A DNA stretch of 64,000 nucleotides from Citrobacter freundii (GCF_011077955.1 NZ_JAALBX010000001.1:124001-188000); one strand, 5' to 3'. Numbered from the stretch's first letter, positions 15,013 to 26,599 are shown. The notes: generated by a model from the sequence alone, not told the origin. Numbers and translations: made by a program.

Positions 15013-18000
15013 TTAAAAACGCCAGGTCGCAGACAGGTTGCCGGATACGGAATCATACCCGGTGCGGAACAAATCGCTGTTTACGCTTGCTCCAATCTCC
15101 ACATCTTTGTTGAGCGCATAACCAAGGCCGGCCTGAACGCCCATGCCATCACGTCCCACTACCTGGTTTTTGGTTGTGAAACCTGCGCCCGGATAGCCTG
15201 CGAAGTTGGCGCTCTGCACCAGATCGGTATCGAGTAATTCATGATCCCAGGTCAGTTGCAGATTCGCTTTCACCGCACTGCCTGCGTCTAACGACTTATC
15301 CCAGTTAGCCGCGACGCCAATGCGCGATTGCAGCGAGCGGAAGGTTTTCGAATCCAGATGCATCCGGCTGCCATCATTACCGCTTTCAGTGAAACCATCG
15401 CGGTCTAATACGGTGTAGTTAAGCGCCGCCAGCGGCCCGACAGACAACGACTCGCTCAAAGCCCAGTTATAGCCGCCGCCCGCTGCCAGGGAACCATTAT
15501 AAGCAGACCAGTCGGCATGATTACGGGACGAATAGTCCGCGAAGCTCACGCTGCGATCCATCTGCCCGTCCTCAACGCCCACGCGGCCATTGCCGAAGAG
15601 CCAGACGCCGGCTTTAGGATCGACGGCATAACGCGCCTGCATCCCCACCGAGAAGGCGGTGGTTTTCCCGGTGCCGTTTTCCGGCGCTTTCACTTTCACC
15701 GTTTGCCCGCTAACCGCACCGTGGAAACCCACGATCCAGTCAGGCGCAGAGACACTTTGCGTTTCAGCGCCAAACAGAATGCCGTAGCTGGTGGAATCAT
15801 AACCGATATGGTTATCTTCCCGGTTTTGCCACGCCCCGCCGCCGAACGGCACGGCGAAGCTGCGCCATTCATCTTCTACCAGTTGTCCTGGCGCAGTGGC
15901 GAACTGGCGGGCGCTAATCATATCGGCAATTTGATGCTCACGCGTCAGCGAGCTTGCGAACATGGCGCTGTAACCCGCTGGCGAAAGCTGGCTCAACGCA
16001 CGGGAAATATCGCTGCCGTCAACGGCGGAAAAGTCCAGCGAACTCAGCAACGGTTGCATATCCGTACCCGCGTTGTTCACGATTTGCCCAAGCGCATTCC
16101 CGACGTTTCGGGCATTACCATCCTGGCCGTACTGGCTGTACGCATTCGGGGCGCGACGCAACGAAAGTTGATAAACGCCGCCGCCCTGTGGCGTGACATC
16201 AACCGCGAGGGTTGGGGAGAACAGTAAGCTGTTCACTTCGCTGAAGTCGCCGCTGTAAGTCGTTGATTGCAGCAGTTGCACTGAATTAAGCTGCCAGCCT
16301 GCGCCATACCAATCAGGCACCGGCGCCAGAGTTAACTGCCCGTCAAGCGCGGCATTGCCATTGACGATTAAGGTATCGTGATTGCCTGCGGCATCGACTT
16401 CCATCAACAGTTGCCCGGTCGGCCCCTGCTGGAAATTGCCGTTAATCACGATTTGGCCGATAGAGTTACCTGGCGAGAGAGTACCGCTGTTAGTAAAGAC
16501 CCCAGCGCTATTGAGCGTGTACTGCCCATTGCCGCCAAGGGTCGCATTTTGGCTCACATCAACGCGATAGACGCTGTAGTTGCCATTGAGTGAGGTCACG
16601 CCGCCCGCGGCGTTTAACGCCAGATTGTTAATTCCCGAAATGTTGTCGTTATAGCGCATCTGGAAATTATTGTCCGGCTGGTCGGTCGCGCGACCCTGAT
16701 CGTCCGCCAGCAGACCGAAAGTCAGCTCGGTCAGGCGCTGATTGCCGTTGTCGTCCCGTTGGTTGTATTCAGAGATGATATCGCCCTGCAACTGAGCGCC
16801 ACGCATCACATTGATATTATTCACCAGGGCGTTTTGCGAGATATAAATCGCCGCCAGATTACCGGCGAGACGGCCAGTGATATCTACATTATTAACCAGC
16901 GCGCCTTCCAGTTCCGGCAGCGGTTCCTCTACTATAAAGTACTCGTTGAGGTCCTCATCATATTCCTCAATGGTGCGGATATAAGAACCGCGATATTCCG
17001 TGATGTCCCCAAGCAAGTTATTGCCGAAGTCAAACCGGGCGGCAACGCCCCTTTCACCCAGCGCCTGAACATCGCCACGCTGGACGAAATTATGGTCTTT
17101 CCCGTAAGTAAACATCACGCCCTGGCCGTTAAGACCATCGGCATAAATACGCGTGCCTGGCAGCACCGTCAGGGTATTGCCTTCCCCATCCACACGCACG
17201 CCGGCACCGCCCGCGCCCGCCGTCAACAGATCGGCTGCCTGAGAAATCTGGTTATTACTGCCATAAATATGTAAGCCCAGCCCCATCAGCGCCGTGTTAT
17301 ACGCGCCCGGGATATAAGCAGTACCGTCAGCGTTGCGCTGTGAATAGCCGTTCTGGTTAATCAGCGTCTGTCCATTGCCATACACCGAATAACCGAAGAA
17401 GTTGCGACGGTCGATTTGGTATCCCATATCCTGGAGCATCGCCAGTTCCGCTTCCATAAAGGTGGTGTAGTTGCGGTAATTCTGGTGGCTCATCAGGCTG
17501 TTTGTGAGTTCCGAATGACTCATATAGTCCGCATCTACCGAACCATCGACACCGAGGATCCTCACTGGCACGCCGCGCATCGCGCCCGCCAGCACCTCGT
17601 TCACGTTGTCGCCGGTAAAATACCCCTGGTCCAGACGCACATCAAAGCCATTGGGATCGTAGGCATTGTCGCAACCGGTACAAAGGATCACCTGTCCGCG
17701 GCGGGCGGGATTACCGTTGTCATCGCGCAGATGTTCCGTCCAGGAGCCAAACGTCTGGTCATAGTAGGGTTTAAACACCGGGATGGGATCATCATCATCA
17801 ACGTCGCCGCCGTTGCCCCTCTCCACGGTTTTATTCATGATGCCAAGACCATGCGCCAGTTCATGGAGCGCCACGCTTGTCAGATCGGTATTTGCCGATC
17901 GCGGCAGCTGCGAAGGGATATAGGGAATGGTATCAAACGACAGGGTGCCGATTTCAAACTGGCCGTGTGAGCCATAGGTCAGTACGCCAGGATTATTACC

Positions 18001-18393
18001 GGTTAACGCCGCCTGTAATTGCGTAAGGCTAAAGGGTGCATTCGAGGCCAATGGGCTATAACCGGCGGCATTAGCATCGTTAAAAGTACCGACGTTTATG
18101 ATGGCAGGTAACTGGCCAGGCGCTGGTGTAATGACGCCTGCCCAGTAACGAAGCGCATTAAGGATTTTCGCTTTTTGATGCGCGCTGATATTGAAGGTCG
18201 ATACCTGATCGATTTCATTTCCATCGTCATCTTCGCCTGGCATAAATGGCCCGTCACCCACATCAAAAAAATGGGTATCGAATACGGCAACGCCTTGAGG
18301 ATTATAAACAATATGACTTTCTAAGGCGTGTACCGACATCGTGGGAAATGCTATCGCCAGCGAAACGGCAGCGGCAAGCGCGACTTTTTTCAT
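15013..18393 (-). CDS. Autotransporter with zinc-metalloprotease-like passenger
   Basis: Type V secreted surface protein of 1126 residues. A signal peptide covers residues 1-23 (cleavage after VHA). The N-terminal passenger carries HELAHGLG at 177-184, the HExxHxxG zinc motif of metzincin-type proteases, with E178 as catalytic base. The usual third ligand position (187) is Asn instead of His or Asp, so activity is uncertain. An acidic DVDDDDP stretch and a single CTGC pair follow. The middle region has beta-helix-like repeats, and the last 270 or so residues form the outer-membrane barrel, ending in SATWRF. A 515-base AT-rich region lies upstream. No E. coli K-12 counterpart comes to mind. 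Likely roles are adhesion or extracellular proteolysis. Confidence 0.9.
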   Translation of the reverse strand: MKKVALAAAVSLAIAFPTMSVHALESHIVYNPQGVAVFDTHFFDVGDGPFMPGEDDDGNEIDQVSTFNISAHQKAKILNALRYWAGVITPAPGQLPAIINVGTFNDANAAGYSPLASNAPFSLTQLQAALTGNNPGVLTYGSHGQFEIGTLSFDTIPYIPSQLPRSANTDLTSVALHELAHGLGIMNKTVERGNGGDVDDDDPIPVFKPYYDQTFGSWTEHLRDDNGNPARRGQVILCTGCDNAYDPNGFDVRLDQGYFTGDNVNEVLAGAMRGVPVRILGVDGSVDADYMSHSELTNSLMSHQNYRNYTTFMEAELAMLQDMGYQIDRRNFFGYSVYGNGQTLINQNGYSQRNADGTAYIPGAYNTALMGLGLHIYGSNNQISQAADLLTAGAGGAGVRVDGEGNTLTVLPGTRIYADGLNGQGVMFTYGKDHNFVQRGDVQALGERGVAARFDFGNNLLGDITEYRGSYIRTIEEYDEDLNEYFIVEEPLPELEGALVNNVDITGRLAGNLAAIYISQNALVNNINVMRGAQLQGDIISEYNQRDDNGNQRLTELTFGLLADDQGRATDQPDNNFQMRYNDNISGINNLALNAAGGVTSLNGNYSVYRVDVSQNATLGGNGQYTLNSAGVFTNSGTLSPGNSIGQIVINGNFQQGPTGQLLMEVDAAGNHDTLIVNGNAALDGQLTLAPVPDWYGAGWQLNSVQLLQSTTYSGDFSEVNSLLFSPTLAVDVTPQGGGVYQLSLRRAPNAYSQYGQDGNARNVGNALGQIVNNAGTDMQPLLSSLDFSAVDGSDISRALSQLSPAGYSAMFASSLTREHQIADMISARQFATAPGQLVEDEWRSFAVPFGGGAWQNREDNHIGYDSTSYGILFGAETQSVSAPDWIVGFHGAVSGQTVKVKAPENGTGKTTAFSVGMQARYAVDPKAGVWLFGNGRVGVEDGQMDRSVSFADYSSRNHADWSAYNGSLAAGGGYNWALSESLSVGPLAALNYTVLDRDGFTESGNDGSRMHLDSKTFRSLQSRIGVAANWDKSLDAGSAVKANLQLTWDHELLDTDLVQSANFAGYPGAGFTTKNQVVGRDGMGVQAGLGYALNKDVEIGASVNSDLFRTGYDSVSGNLSATWRF

Positions 18394-18909
18394 GCCTTGT
18401 CCTTATTTGACAATACAGATAAACAGAGGTGGTAATTCCGCACTACTCTGCGGGGTAATATGGCAAGCCAGGTCGTTTTCCTGCGTTAATACATTATATT
18501 TTCACCTGCATAGATAAGGCTTTTATCACTCCATTCCAGCACAGGTGTTGTATCGGCAAGACCTTTATGTGACAAAACAGGAAGTTAGTTCAATATTTTA
18601 TTTATCAATAAGATGCGCACTTAAACAGGTTATCGAAAAAATAAACTCTGACTGATTCCTTTCACGATCAATCAGTTAACTTTTGTTTTCGCTTCGTTAA
18701 AGGGTAACGCCGAAGAATATATTTGCTGCTTCACGTAGCGTAAGTATTCACAAGAAACGTTAATTTATTAAGAGAAGCTTAAGTGTAACGGCAAAATAAA
18801 AGGCCGCGAAGAAGGGCGCGATATTTTGATTAAAAATTGTGATGAATCTGACGGTTCGGCACCCCAATGGCTATCAGGGTGCTTATGTAGAGGATGACGT
18901 GATGGGCGT
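18394..18909. promoter_or_regulatory. AT-rich upstream region of the autotransporter
   Basis: No gene is seen in these 516 bases. The sequence is markedly AT-rich, as expected for a silenced or tightly controlled surface-protein promoter. An inverted GTTAAC...GGTAAC-like pair lies at about 18676-18709. No specific operator can be named. Confidence 0.35.
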
Positions 18910-19994
<1,085 letters not shown>

Positions 19995-20097
19995 GTACCG
20001 AACCCATTTTTTTGATTTTAAAATTAGCACATGGTATCGTCAAGGCAATCTACTGAATCTACAACTATAAACATCTGAAGCATAAGGAAATTATCTC

Positions 20098-20502
20098 ATG
20101 TTGCCCGATTTTCTTGTGGCGGCGCGTTATGTTATTTCACCGACAACAAATCCGCCAGCACCCGACAGCACAGATGACAATTTCACTCAAGAATTACCCG
20201 ACATCAGAGAACATGAAAAAGATATTCTAAGCCGAACTACATTGGCGGGGCAACGCAGTCATGCTTTACTTGAAGAACGCGATCGTCACATTAAAGAGCG
20301 CCTCTTCTGCGTAGCTAAAATTGATACTTATGCACAAGTACTTAATAATCTTCTTGAACACCAAAAAATCAGCCCAGAAGAAATAAGCCAGCTAATTCAA
20401 GAGCAAACGGCGTTGATTAATGATCAAGGTAAGAAAATTTGGCTTAATCTTATTACCCGCGAATCAACGGAGCCTGTTTTTTATCAATTAGGGGATAAAT
20501 AA
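20098..20502 (+). CDS. Unknown 134-residue cytoplasmic protein
   Basis: Soluble, helical and highly charged, with no signal peptide or membrane segment. The N-terminal 25 residues are proline- and threonine-rich, and the rest (about residues 30-115) is predicted helical with heptad-like leucines (VLNNLLEHQKISPEEISQLI). A TAAGGA site lies nine bases before the ATG. The next gene begins three bases after its stop, so the two are cotranscribed. It is divergent from the membrane-anchored gene at 19497-19994. No family is recognised. Confidence 0.65.
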   Translation: MLPDFLVAARYVISPTTNPPAPDSTDDNFTQELPDIREHEKDILSRTTLAGQRSHALLEERDRHIKERLFCVAKIDTYAQVLNNLLEHQKISPEEISQLIQEQTALINDQGKKIWLNLITRESTEPVFYQLGDK

Positions 20503-20505
20503 ACA

Positions 20506-20973
20506 ATGGAAAAACAGGAAATCGAAAAATATTTCACTTTAGATAAGCAAGAAGAGCAAAAATTTATATTAAGTCAGAACAGACAGGTATTAATCGATAT
20601 TCGCAATGACGATATTGCTTACTACACCCAGGAAGTGGCAATCCCTGCCGCGCTGGTGCATTTGAAATGGCAAAACCGCCGTGAAATTTATGCGCTCAAG
20701 GTCAAAGAAGAGATTTATGGCGCAGTACTATGCGCAATAATGAAAAAAAATGCAGATCAGAAAAATGAGCTTGAAGCGCAGATAGAGGCGCAGTACCAGC
20801 AGGTAAAAGCGGAAGAAGCCGCTACGTTAATGATGAGCCGCAAGCTCGCTCAAAAGCAGTATAAGACCCATACCGTGCCCGTGTTGCCACCGGGTGACGC
20901 CACACCGGACGGCGCCGGAGCTATCCCGGAACATCCACCAACGGCGATTAATGAAAACTCAACCCCTGTATAG
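20506..20973 (+). CDS. Unknown 155-residue protein with coiled coil and proline-rich tail
   Basis: Soluble protein in three parts: an N-terminal mixed region (1-60), a long charged helix likely to form a coiled coil (about 65-120, KNELEAQIEAQYQQVKAEEA), and a proline-rich tail (VLPPGDATPDGAGAIPEHPP). It starts three bases after the preceding gene, whose final codons supply its ribosome site (GGGGAT), so the two are tightly coupled. Function unknown. The pair and the divergent anchored protein may act together. Confidence 0.65.
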   Translation: MEKQEIEKYFTLDKQEEQKFILSQNRQVLIDIRNDDIAYYTQEVAIPAALVHLKWQNRREIYALKVKEEIYGAVLCAIMKKNADQKNELEAQIEAQYQQVKAEEAATLMMSRKLAQKQYKTHTVPVLPPGDATPDGAGAIPEHPPTAINENSTPV

Positions 20974-21036
20974 GGTCGACAGCGTTATTGCTCATCCGTT
21001 TGATTCGCAAAAGGCTTTGACGAATATAAAACAAGC

Positions 21037-21061
21037 ATACGGCTTTCAAACGAAGCCGTAT
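21037..21061. terminator. Hairpin after the unknown gene pair
   Basis: ATACGGCTT (21037-21045) pairs with AAGCCGTAT (21053-21061). The downstream tail is A-rich, so it would work better on the minus strand than on the plus strand. Its role is uncertain. Confidence 0.35.
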
Positions 21062-21166
21062 AAAACTCATTAGAAGATTTTTTACTCAGGAAAATCCTGG
21101 TTCCCCCCGCCCTCTTCTCGTCGCGCACTATCCTTAAAGGGTATTTTCACAAAAAGGAGACCCTTT

Positions 21167-22063
21167 ATGGCTCATGATCAAACCCATGTTCAGGACCCCA
21201 CCACCCAGTATTACACTGGCGAATTCCCGAAACAGCTTCAGCCTGTGCCGGGTATTCAGGCGAAGATGGATCCGGTTCCCGACTGCGGCGAGAAAACCTA
21301 TGTCGGGTCAGGTCGCCTGAAGGATCGTAAAGCACTGGTCACAGGAGGCGACTCAGGTATTGGGCGCGCTGCGGCCATCGCTTACGCGCGCGAAGGTGCC
21401 GATGTGGTGCTGAATTATCTTCCTGCCGAGCAAGAAGATGCAGAGGACGTGAAAAAGCTGATTGAAGAAGCCGGACGCAAAGCTATCCTCATTCCGGGCG
21501 ATTTAAGCGATGAAAAATTTGCCCGAAGCCTGGTGGACCAGGCGGTGAAGGAATTAGGTGGGCTGGATATTATGGCGCTGGTCGCCGGTAAACAGGTCGC
21601 CGTTCAGGACATTGCAGAGATTACCAGTGAGCAGTTCACGAAAACCTATGCGGTGAATGTGTTCGCCCTGTTCTGGATGACGCAACAGGCGCTGCCGCAC
21701 CTTAAGCCTGGCGCGAGCATTATTACCACGTCGTCGATTCAGGCATACCAGCCAAGCCCGCATCTGCTGGATTACGCGTCCACCAAAGCCGCTATTCTTA
21801 ACTTCACTCGCGGGCTGGCAAAACAGATTGCTGAAAAAGGCATCCGCGTAAACTGCGTGGCGCCAGGCCCGATCTGGACTGCCCTGCAAATCTGTGGCGG
21901 GCAGCCGCAGGAGAAACTGCCGGAATTCGGTAAGCAGACGCCAATGAAACGCGCAGGCCAACCGGCCGAACTGGCGCCGATTTATGTTTATCTCGCGAGT
22001 CAGGAATCCAGCTATGTGACGGCGGAAGTGCATGGCGTCACGGGCGGTGAGCATTTAGGCTAA
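21167..22063 (+). CDS. yghA: NADP-dependent short-chain aldehyde reductase YghA
   Basis: Cytoplasmic short-chain dehydrogenase/reductase that in E. coli reduces short aldehydes with NADPH. The 298-residue protein has the glycine-rich cofactor loop [10 protein letters not shown] near residue 58, the catalytic Ser in TTSSIQ, the Tyr-x-x-x-Lys pair in DYASTKAA, and the family's long N-terminal extension with [17 protein letters not shown]. Immediately before the ATG, AAAGGGT (21136-21142) can pair with ACCCTTT (21160-21166), placing the AAGGAGA ribosome site in the loop; this may tune translation. It converges with exbD across a shared terminator. Confidence 0.96.
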   Translation: MAHDQTHVQDPTTQYYTGEFPKQLQPVPGIQAKMDPVPDCGEKTYVGSGRLKDRKALVTGGDSGIGRAAAIAYAREGADVVLNYLPAEQEDAEDVKKLIEEAGRKAILIPGDLSDEKFARSLVDQAVKELGGLDIMALVAGKQVAVQDIAEITSEQFTKTYAVNVFALFWMTQQALPHLKPGASIITTSSIQAYQPSPHLLDYASTKAAILNFTRGLAKQIAEKGIRVNCVAPGPIWTALQICGGQPQEKLPEFGKQTPMKRAGQPAELAPIYVYLASQESSYVTAEVHGVTGGEHLG

Positions 22064-22075
22064 ATCGCAGGCAAC

Positions 22076-22104
22076 AAAAAAGGCGTGGGAAACCACGCCT
22101 TTTT
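22076..22104. terminator. Bidirectional terminator between yghA and exbD
   Basis: An 8-bp stem AGGCGTGG/CCACGCCT closes a GAAA tetraloop, with an A run before it and a T run after it. Confidence 0.9.
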
Positions 22105-22116
22105 ACGTTCAGGCCA

Positions 22117-22542
22117 TTATTTCGCTTTCGCGGTTTCCTGGCCGACCAAACCAATCTTTAGATAGCCCGCCTGGTGCAGGGTATCCATCACTTTCATCAT
22201 GGTTTCGTAATCAACGGTTTTATCCGCGCGGAAGAACACGGTGGTGTCTTTCTTCCCTTCAGTCAGCGCATGCAGCGCGGAGATCATGGTGTCCTCAGTT
22301 ATCGGTTCATTGCCGAGGAACATGGTTTTATCCGCTTTCACTGAAACATAAATAGGCTTTTCCGGACGCGGCTGCGGCTGGCTGCTGGAAGCAGGCAAAT
22401 TGACTTTAACGTCAACTGTCGCAAGCGGCGCGGCCACCATAAAGATAATCAGCAGAACCAACATCACGTCGATAAACGGCGTCACGTTGATTTCATGCAT
22501 TTCGCCGTTGTCGTCAAGATTCTCGTTAAGACGCATTGCCAT
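22117..22542 (-). CDS. exbD: TonB-system proton channel subunit ExbD
   Basis: Inner-membrane protein of the ExbB-ExbD-TonB complex, which uses the proton gradient to power outer-membrane siderophore and vitamin B12 uptake. The 141 residues start with a short cytoplasmic tail. A single helix with the proton-path aspartate D25 in TPFIDVMLVLL follows, then a periplasmic domain ending GLVGQETAKAK. It follows exbB after a six-base gap in one operon. Confidence 0.98.
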   Translation of the reverse strand: MAMRLNENLDDNGEMHEINVTPFIDVMLVLLIIFMVAAPLATVDVKVNLPASSSQPQPRPEKPIYVSVKADKTMFLGNEPITEDTMISALHALTEGKKDTTVFFRADKTVDYETMMKVMDTLHQAGYLKIGLVGQETAKAK

Positions 22543-22548
22543 GGGGCA

Positions 22549-23280
22549 TTAACCTACACGTAATTTCTGAGCGCTGCGCACCGGGCGCGCGGATGAAGCA
22601 TTAAGATCCAGATCGCGACTTTGAAGCAGCAGTACCTGTGCCGCGACATCGCCTAAAGTAGCTTTATAACCGCCGATCATGCGGGCAAACAGGTTGTAAA
22701 TGACGACCGCCGGGATCGCCGCGATCAAACCAATCGCCGTTGCCAACAGCGCTTCAGCGATACCAGGCGCTACGACGGCAAGGTTAGTGGTTTGCGTCTG
22801 GGCGATGCCGATAAAGCTGTTCATGATGCCCCAGACCGTACCAAATAACCCGATAAACGGGGAGATAGCGCCGATGGTGGCCAGATAGCCATTGCCACGG
22901 CCCATGTGACGGCCAACCGCCGCGACACGGCGCTCAAGACGAAAGCCGGTACGCTCTTTAATGCCTTCGTTGTCTTCACTACCCTCAGAAAGCTCAAGCT
23001 CGTTTTGGGCTTCGCCTAGCAACATCGCGCTCAGGCTTTTCGCGTGGAAAGCGGCGGCAATTTCATGCGCATCGTTTAAAGAACGGGCCTTAGCCAGCTG
23101 TTCCTGTTCGCGCTTAAGACGGCGCTTTTGGCTCAGAAGCTCGGCGCTTTTACTAAAGAAAATAGCCCAGGTGACAACAGAGGCCAGGATCAGGCCAATC
23201 ATCACCATCTTCACCACGATGTCAGCGTGCTGATACATACCCCAGACGGAAAGGTCCGTCTGCATCAACTCATTACCCAC
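22549..23280 (-). CDS. exbB: TonB-system proton channel subunit ExbB
   Basis: Inner-membrane scaffold of the TonB energiser, forming the pentamer around ExbD. The 243 residues contain three membrane helices, near residues 16-39, 128-155 and 174-199. Conserved segments are GAISPFIGLFGTVWGIMNSF and APGIAEALLATAIGL. The start is a GTG at 23280 with a GGAGA site seven bases upstream, giving the family N-terminus MGNELMQTDLS; earlier in-frame codons are not used. A Fur-like site lies 62-80 bases upstream, fitting iron control of the exbBD operon. Confidence 0.97.
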   Translation of the reverse strand: MGNELMQTDLSVWGMYQHADIVVKMVMIGLILASVVTWAIFFSKSAELLSQKRRLKREQEQLAKARSLNDAHEIAAAFHAKSLSAMLLGEAQNELELSEGSEDNEGIKERTGFRLERRVAAVGRHMGRGNGYLATIGAISPFIGLFGTVWGIMNSFIGIAQTQTTNLAVVAPGIAEALLATAIGLIAAIPAVVIYNLFARMIGGYKATLGDVAAQVLLLQSRDLDLNASSARPVRSAQKLRVG

Positions 23281-23341
23281 TGTGAATCTCCAGGACAAAA
23301 TCACAAAACTGTCGCTAATAATATCAAAACATCACCGAATT

Positions 23342-23360
23342 GATAGTCGTTCTCATTAGT
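23342..23360 (-). promoter_or_regulatory. Candidate Fur box upstream of exbB
   Basis: The 19 bases beginning GATAGTCGTT match roughly 11-12 positions of the canonical Fur site and lie where the exbBD operator is found in related bacteria. The match is partial. Confidence 0.45.
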
Positions 23361-23520
23361 ATTTGCATAGTGACGTAAAAAGGGATGGATTTCCTTGCGC
23401 TTACGCAGTAAATGGGGCCAGCGACATATTTTCTCACTTTTTAGCGTCCGTTGAATAAGCGATGACCGTTATCCGTGATAACGTATGGACATCCAGACGT
23501 ATAAACAGGATCACGCAGAA

Positions 23521-24708
23521 ATGACAAAATCGCACATCGAAACCGCGCTGGTAAACGCCGGACGCAGCAAACGATACACCCAGGGCTCAGTGAATAGCGT
23601 GCTACAACGTGCGTCGTCGCTGGTTTTTGAAACTGTCGCCGCCAAAAAAGCCGCCACCGCCGGGCGCGCGTCCGGTGAGTTGTTTTATGGCCGTCGCGGT
23701 ACCCTGACTCACTTTTCGCTTCAGGAAGCGATGTGCGAACTGGAAGGCGGCGCAGGCTGCGCGCTTTTTCCCTGCGGCGCAGCGGCGGTAGCGAACACCA
23801 TTCTGGCGTTTGTTGAACAAGGCGATCATGTATTAGTGACCAACACCGCCTATGAACCGACACAAGATTTCTGTACCAAAATTCTCGCCAAACTGGGCGT
23901 GACCACCACTTGGTTCGACCCGCTGGTCGGCGCGGATATCGTCGAGCAGATCCAGCCGAACACCCGGATTGTATTTCTGGAATCCCCCGGCTCTATCACA
24001 ATGGAAGTGCATGATGTTCCGGCGATTGTCGCCGCCGTGCGCCGCGTCGCGCCGAACGCAATCATTATGATCGACAACACCTGGGCGGCTGGCGTGCTGT
24101 TTAAAGCGCTCGACTTCGGAATAGATATCTCCATTCAGGCCGGGACGAAATATCTTATCGGCCATTCAGACGGCATGGTGGGCACCGCAGTCGCCAATGA
24201 GCGCTGCTGGGCGCAACTGCGTGAAAATGCCTATCTGATGGGCCAAATGCTGGATGCGGATACCGCCTACATGACCAGCCGTGGATTACGTACCCTTGCG
24301 GTGCGTTTACGCCAGCATCACGAAAGCAGCCTGCACATTGCCGAGTGGCTGGCGTCGCATCCGCAGGTGGCGCGCGTCAATCATCCGGCATTGCCCGGCA
24401 GTAAAGGTCATGAATTCTGGAAACGTGACTTCCTCGGCAGTAGCGGTTTGTTCTCCTTTATCCTGAATAAACGTCTCAACGAAGAGGAGTTAGCGGCCTA
24501 TCTCGATAATTTCGTCTATTTCAGCATGGCCTATTCCTGGGGGGGCTACGAATCGCTTATTCTTGCCAACCAGCCAGAAGAAATCGCTGCTATCCGCCCG
24601 GATGGACAGGTCGATTTTGAAGGCACGTTAGTTCGCGTTCATATTGGCCTTGAGAATGTCGAAGACTTAATGGCCGATCTGGAAGCGGGGTTCGGACGCA
24701 TCGCCTGA
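23521..24708 (+). CDS. metC: Cystathionine beta-lyase MetC
   Basis: Cytoplasmic PLP enzyme cleaving cystathionine to homocysteine, pyruvate and ammonia in methionine synthesis. The 395-residue protein has the trans-sulfuration-family landmarks: [17 protein letters not shown] near the substrate site, the IDNTWAAGV loop, and the PLP lysine K210 in [11 protein letters not shown]. The ATG at 23521 matches the family start; an ATG 36 bases upstream overlaps AGACGT half-sites (around 23495-23500) that could be MetJ operators. It is divergent from exbB. Confidence 0.97.
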   Translation: MTKSHIETALVNAGRSKRYTQGSVNSVLQRASSLVFETVAAKKAATAGRASGELFYGRRGTLTHFSLQEAMCELEGGAGCALFPCGAAAVANTILAFVEQGDHVLVTNTAYEPTQDFCTKILAKLGVTTTWFDPLVGADIVEQIQPNTRIVFLESPGSITMEVHDVPAIVAAVRRVAPNAIIMIDNTWAAGVLFKALDFGIDISIQAGTKYLIGHSDGMVGTAVANERCWAQLRENAYLMGQMLDADTAYMTSRGLRTLAVRLRQHHESSLHIAEWLASHPQVARVNHPALPGSKGHEFWKRDFLGSSGLFSFILNKRLNEEELAAYLDNFVYFSMAYSWGGYESLILANQPEEIAAIRPDGQVDFEGTLVRVHIGLENVEDLMADLEAGFGRIA

Positions 24709-24830
24709 AGTTTCCAGTACTGGACAGCTAAAAGGACAGAATAGTCCGTATTTATTGGGCCCCGGATCAAACCGTTCCGGGCGTTTTACGCGTACAATTA
24801 CCTTATCCACGCTGTTCGTCAGGATTACCC

Positions 24831-25484
24831 ATGGTTGTTATCGAGAATATTATTACCGCGCTCTGGCAGCATGATTTTGCTGCGCTGGCAGATCCGCATA
24901 TCGTCGGCATTGTTTACGGCGTGATGTTCGCCACGCTCTTTCTGGAAAATGGGTTATTACCCGCCTCGTTTTTACCGGGTGACAGTTTATTGCTACTGGC
25001 GGGGGCGTTAGTGGCGAAAGGCGTGATGGATTTTGTCCCTACCCTTCTCATTCTGACAACAGCCGCCAGCCTTGGCTGCTGGGTGAGCTATATTCAGGGC
25101 CGCTGGCTCGGCAATACCCGAACGGTGAAAAGCTGGCTTAAGCAATTACCGGTAAAATACCACCAGCGCGCTACCTGCATGTTCGATCAACATGGTCTGT
25201 TGGCCCTGCTGGCCGGGCGATTCTTAGCTTTTGTTCGTACCCTGTTGCCAACCATGGCAGGCATTTCCGGCCTGTCTAACCGTCGTTTTCAGTTGTTTAA
25301 CTGGCTGAGCGGTTTTTTGTGGGTCGGCGTGGTGACAAGCCTCGGCTATGCGCTCAGCATGATCCCATTTGTTAAGCGCCATGAAGACCAGGTGATGACG
25401 TTTCTGATGGTGTTGCCCATCGTACTGCTGGTGGCGGGCTTTATTGGCGCGCTGACGGTAGTGCTTAAGAAAAAATTCGCCTGA
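24831..25484 (+). CDS. yghB: DedA-family inner-membrane protein YghB
   Basis: Membrane protein of the DedA/VTT family. In E. coli, YghB and its paralogue YqjA are needed for normal membrane potential handling, Tat export and cell division, and the wider family flips lipids. The 217 residues include [20 protein letters not shown] and the conserved [18 protein letters not shown] re-entrant segment with its essential arginines, followed by the last helices. The E39-like acidic residue (FLENG) is present. It converges with yqhC. Confidence 0.96.
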   Translation: MVVIENIITALWQHDFAALADPHIVGIVYGVMFATLFLENGLLPASFLPGDSLLLLAGALVAKGVMDFVPTLLILTTAASLGCWVSYIQGRWLGNTRTVKSWLKQLPVKYHQRATCMFDQHGLLALLAGRFLAFVRTLLPTMAGISGLSNRRFQLFNWLSGFLWVGVVTSLGYALSMIPFVKRHEDQVMTFLMVLPIVLLVAGFIGALTVVLKKKFA

Positions 25485-25488
25485 TGGT

Positions 25489-25512
25489 TTACCTCGCCGC
25501 AAGGCGAGGTAA
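25489..25512. terminator. Hairpin between yghB and yqhC
   Basis: A 10-bp stem TTACCTCGCC/GGCGAGGTAA closes a GCAA tetraloop exactly between the two convergent stop codons. No strong T run follows on either side. Confidence 0.65.
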
Positions 25513-26412
25513 TTACATTCCCTGCAGCGTGCGCATCCGCGCCGCATCCTCTCCCGGCGTCACGCCGAAATAGCGTTTAAATTCCCGACTGAACTGCGAC
25601 GCGCTTTCATACCCCACACGCATCGCCGCCGCGCTGGCTTTCATGCCATCGTGAACAATCAGCATCCGCGCCTTATGCAGCCGGAAGGTTTTTATGTACT
25701 GCAAGGGCGACGTGCTGGTGACCGATTTGAAATTATGATGAAACGCCGACACGCTCATATTGGCATCGAGCGCCAGTTGGTCGACAGTCAGGTTTTCGGT
25801 GTACTGGTTTTCAATGCGCTTAAGCACCCGGCTAATCAGGCTGAAATGCGTTTGGCGGCTCACCAGCGCCAGCAACGCCCCGCCCCGTGGCCCCATCAAT
25901 ACGTGATAGAGAATTTCACGAATAATCGATTTGCCGAGGATCCGGGTATCAAGCGGTTTATCCAGCACGTCCATCAAACGCTCGATGGCGCATAAAATTT
26001 CATCGGATAGCACGGCGGAGTTAATCCCGCTGGCGCACTGAGCCGGTCGAAACGCGTCATCCTCCCCGATATCCATTAACAGCGTTTGCAACTGCTGAAC
26101 ATCGACGTTAATGCGAATTCCCGCAAGCGGCGTTTCCGGGGTGGCGAAGGTTTCGCATTCAAAGGGCAGCGGCACCGTCAGCAGCAAATATTCGTTAGCA
26201 TCGTAGCGAAACACGCGATTATTGAGATAACCCGTCTTGTTACCGGAAAAGAGAAATATGATGCCAGGCTGGTACATCACCGGGGTGCGGGGATGAGGCT
26301 CCGTGCCGTACAGCAAGCGGATATCCGGCAGCAAGGCGCTGATTTCATCCTCTTTATTTTTCAGAAAGTTAACTTTTTTTGCTAAATGCTGGCAGATTTG
26401 CTGACGGTTCAT
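25513..26412 (-). CDS. yqhC: AraC-family aldehyde-responsive activator YqhC
   Basis: Transcription activator that in E. coli switches on yqhD and dkgA in response to glyoxal, furfural and related aldehydes. The 299 residues comprise an N-terminal AraC_N-type sensing domain ([21 protein letters not shown]) and two C-terminal helix-turn-helix units ([20 protein letters not shown] and [20 protein letters not shown]). It is divergent from yqhD with a 187-base shared regulatory region. Confidence 0.95.
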   Translation of the reverse strand: MNRQQICQHLAKKVNFLKNKEDEISALLPDIRLLYGTEPHPRTPVMYQPGIIFLFSGNKTGYLNNRVFRYDANEYLLLTVPLPFECETFATPETPLAGIRINVDVQQLQTLLMDIGEDDAFRPAQCASGINSAVLSDEILCAIERLMDVLDKPLDTRILGKSIIREILYHVLMGPRGGALLALVSRQTHFSLISRVLKRIENQYTENLTVDQLALDANMSVSAFHHNFKSVTSTSPLQYIKTFRLHKARMLIVHDGMKASAAAMRVGYESASQFSREFKRYFGVTPGEDAARMRTLQGM

Positions 26413-26599
26413 AATTTGCTACGCTCTGGCCGTTATTCACGCTTCACATTGTGCGAAAAAACCCATGAATTCTCCAGCGGCCTGGAGAAACAGGCAAGAC
26501 ACAGGCAGAAATGAGCATTGAGCATCGCCACGTCGACGCCCACAATACCTCCCATCGCCACATTGTGGCTCTCTATTCACCCACTTAACGGGAGTTCCC

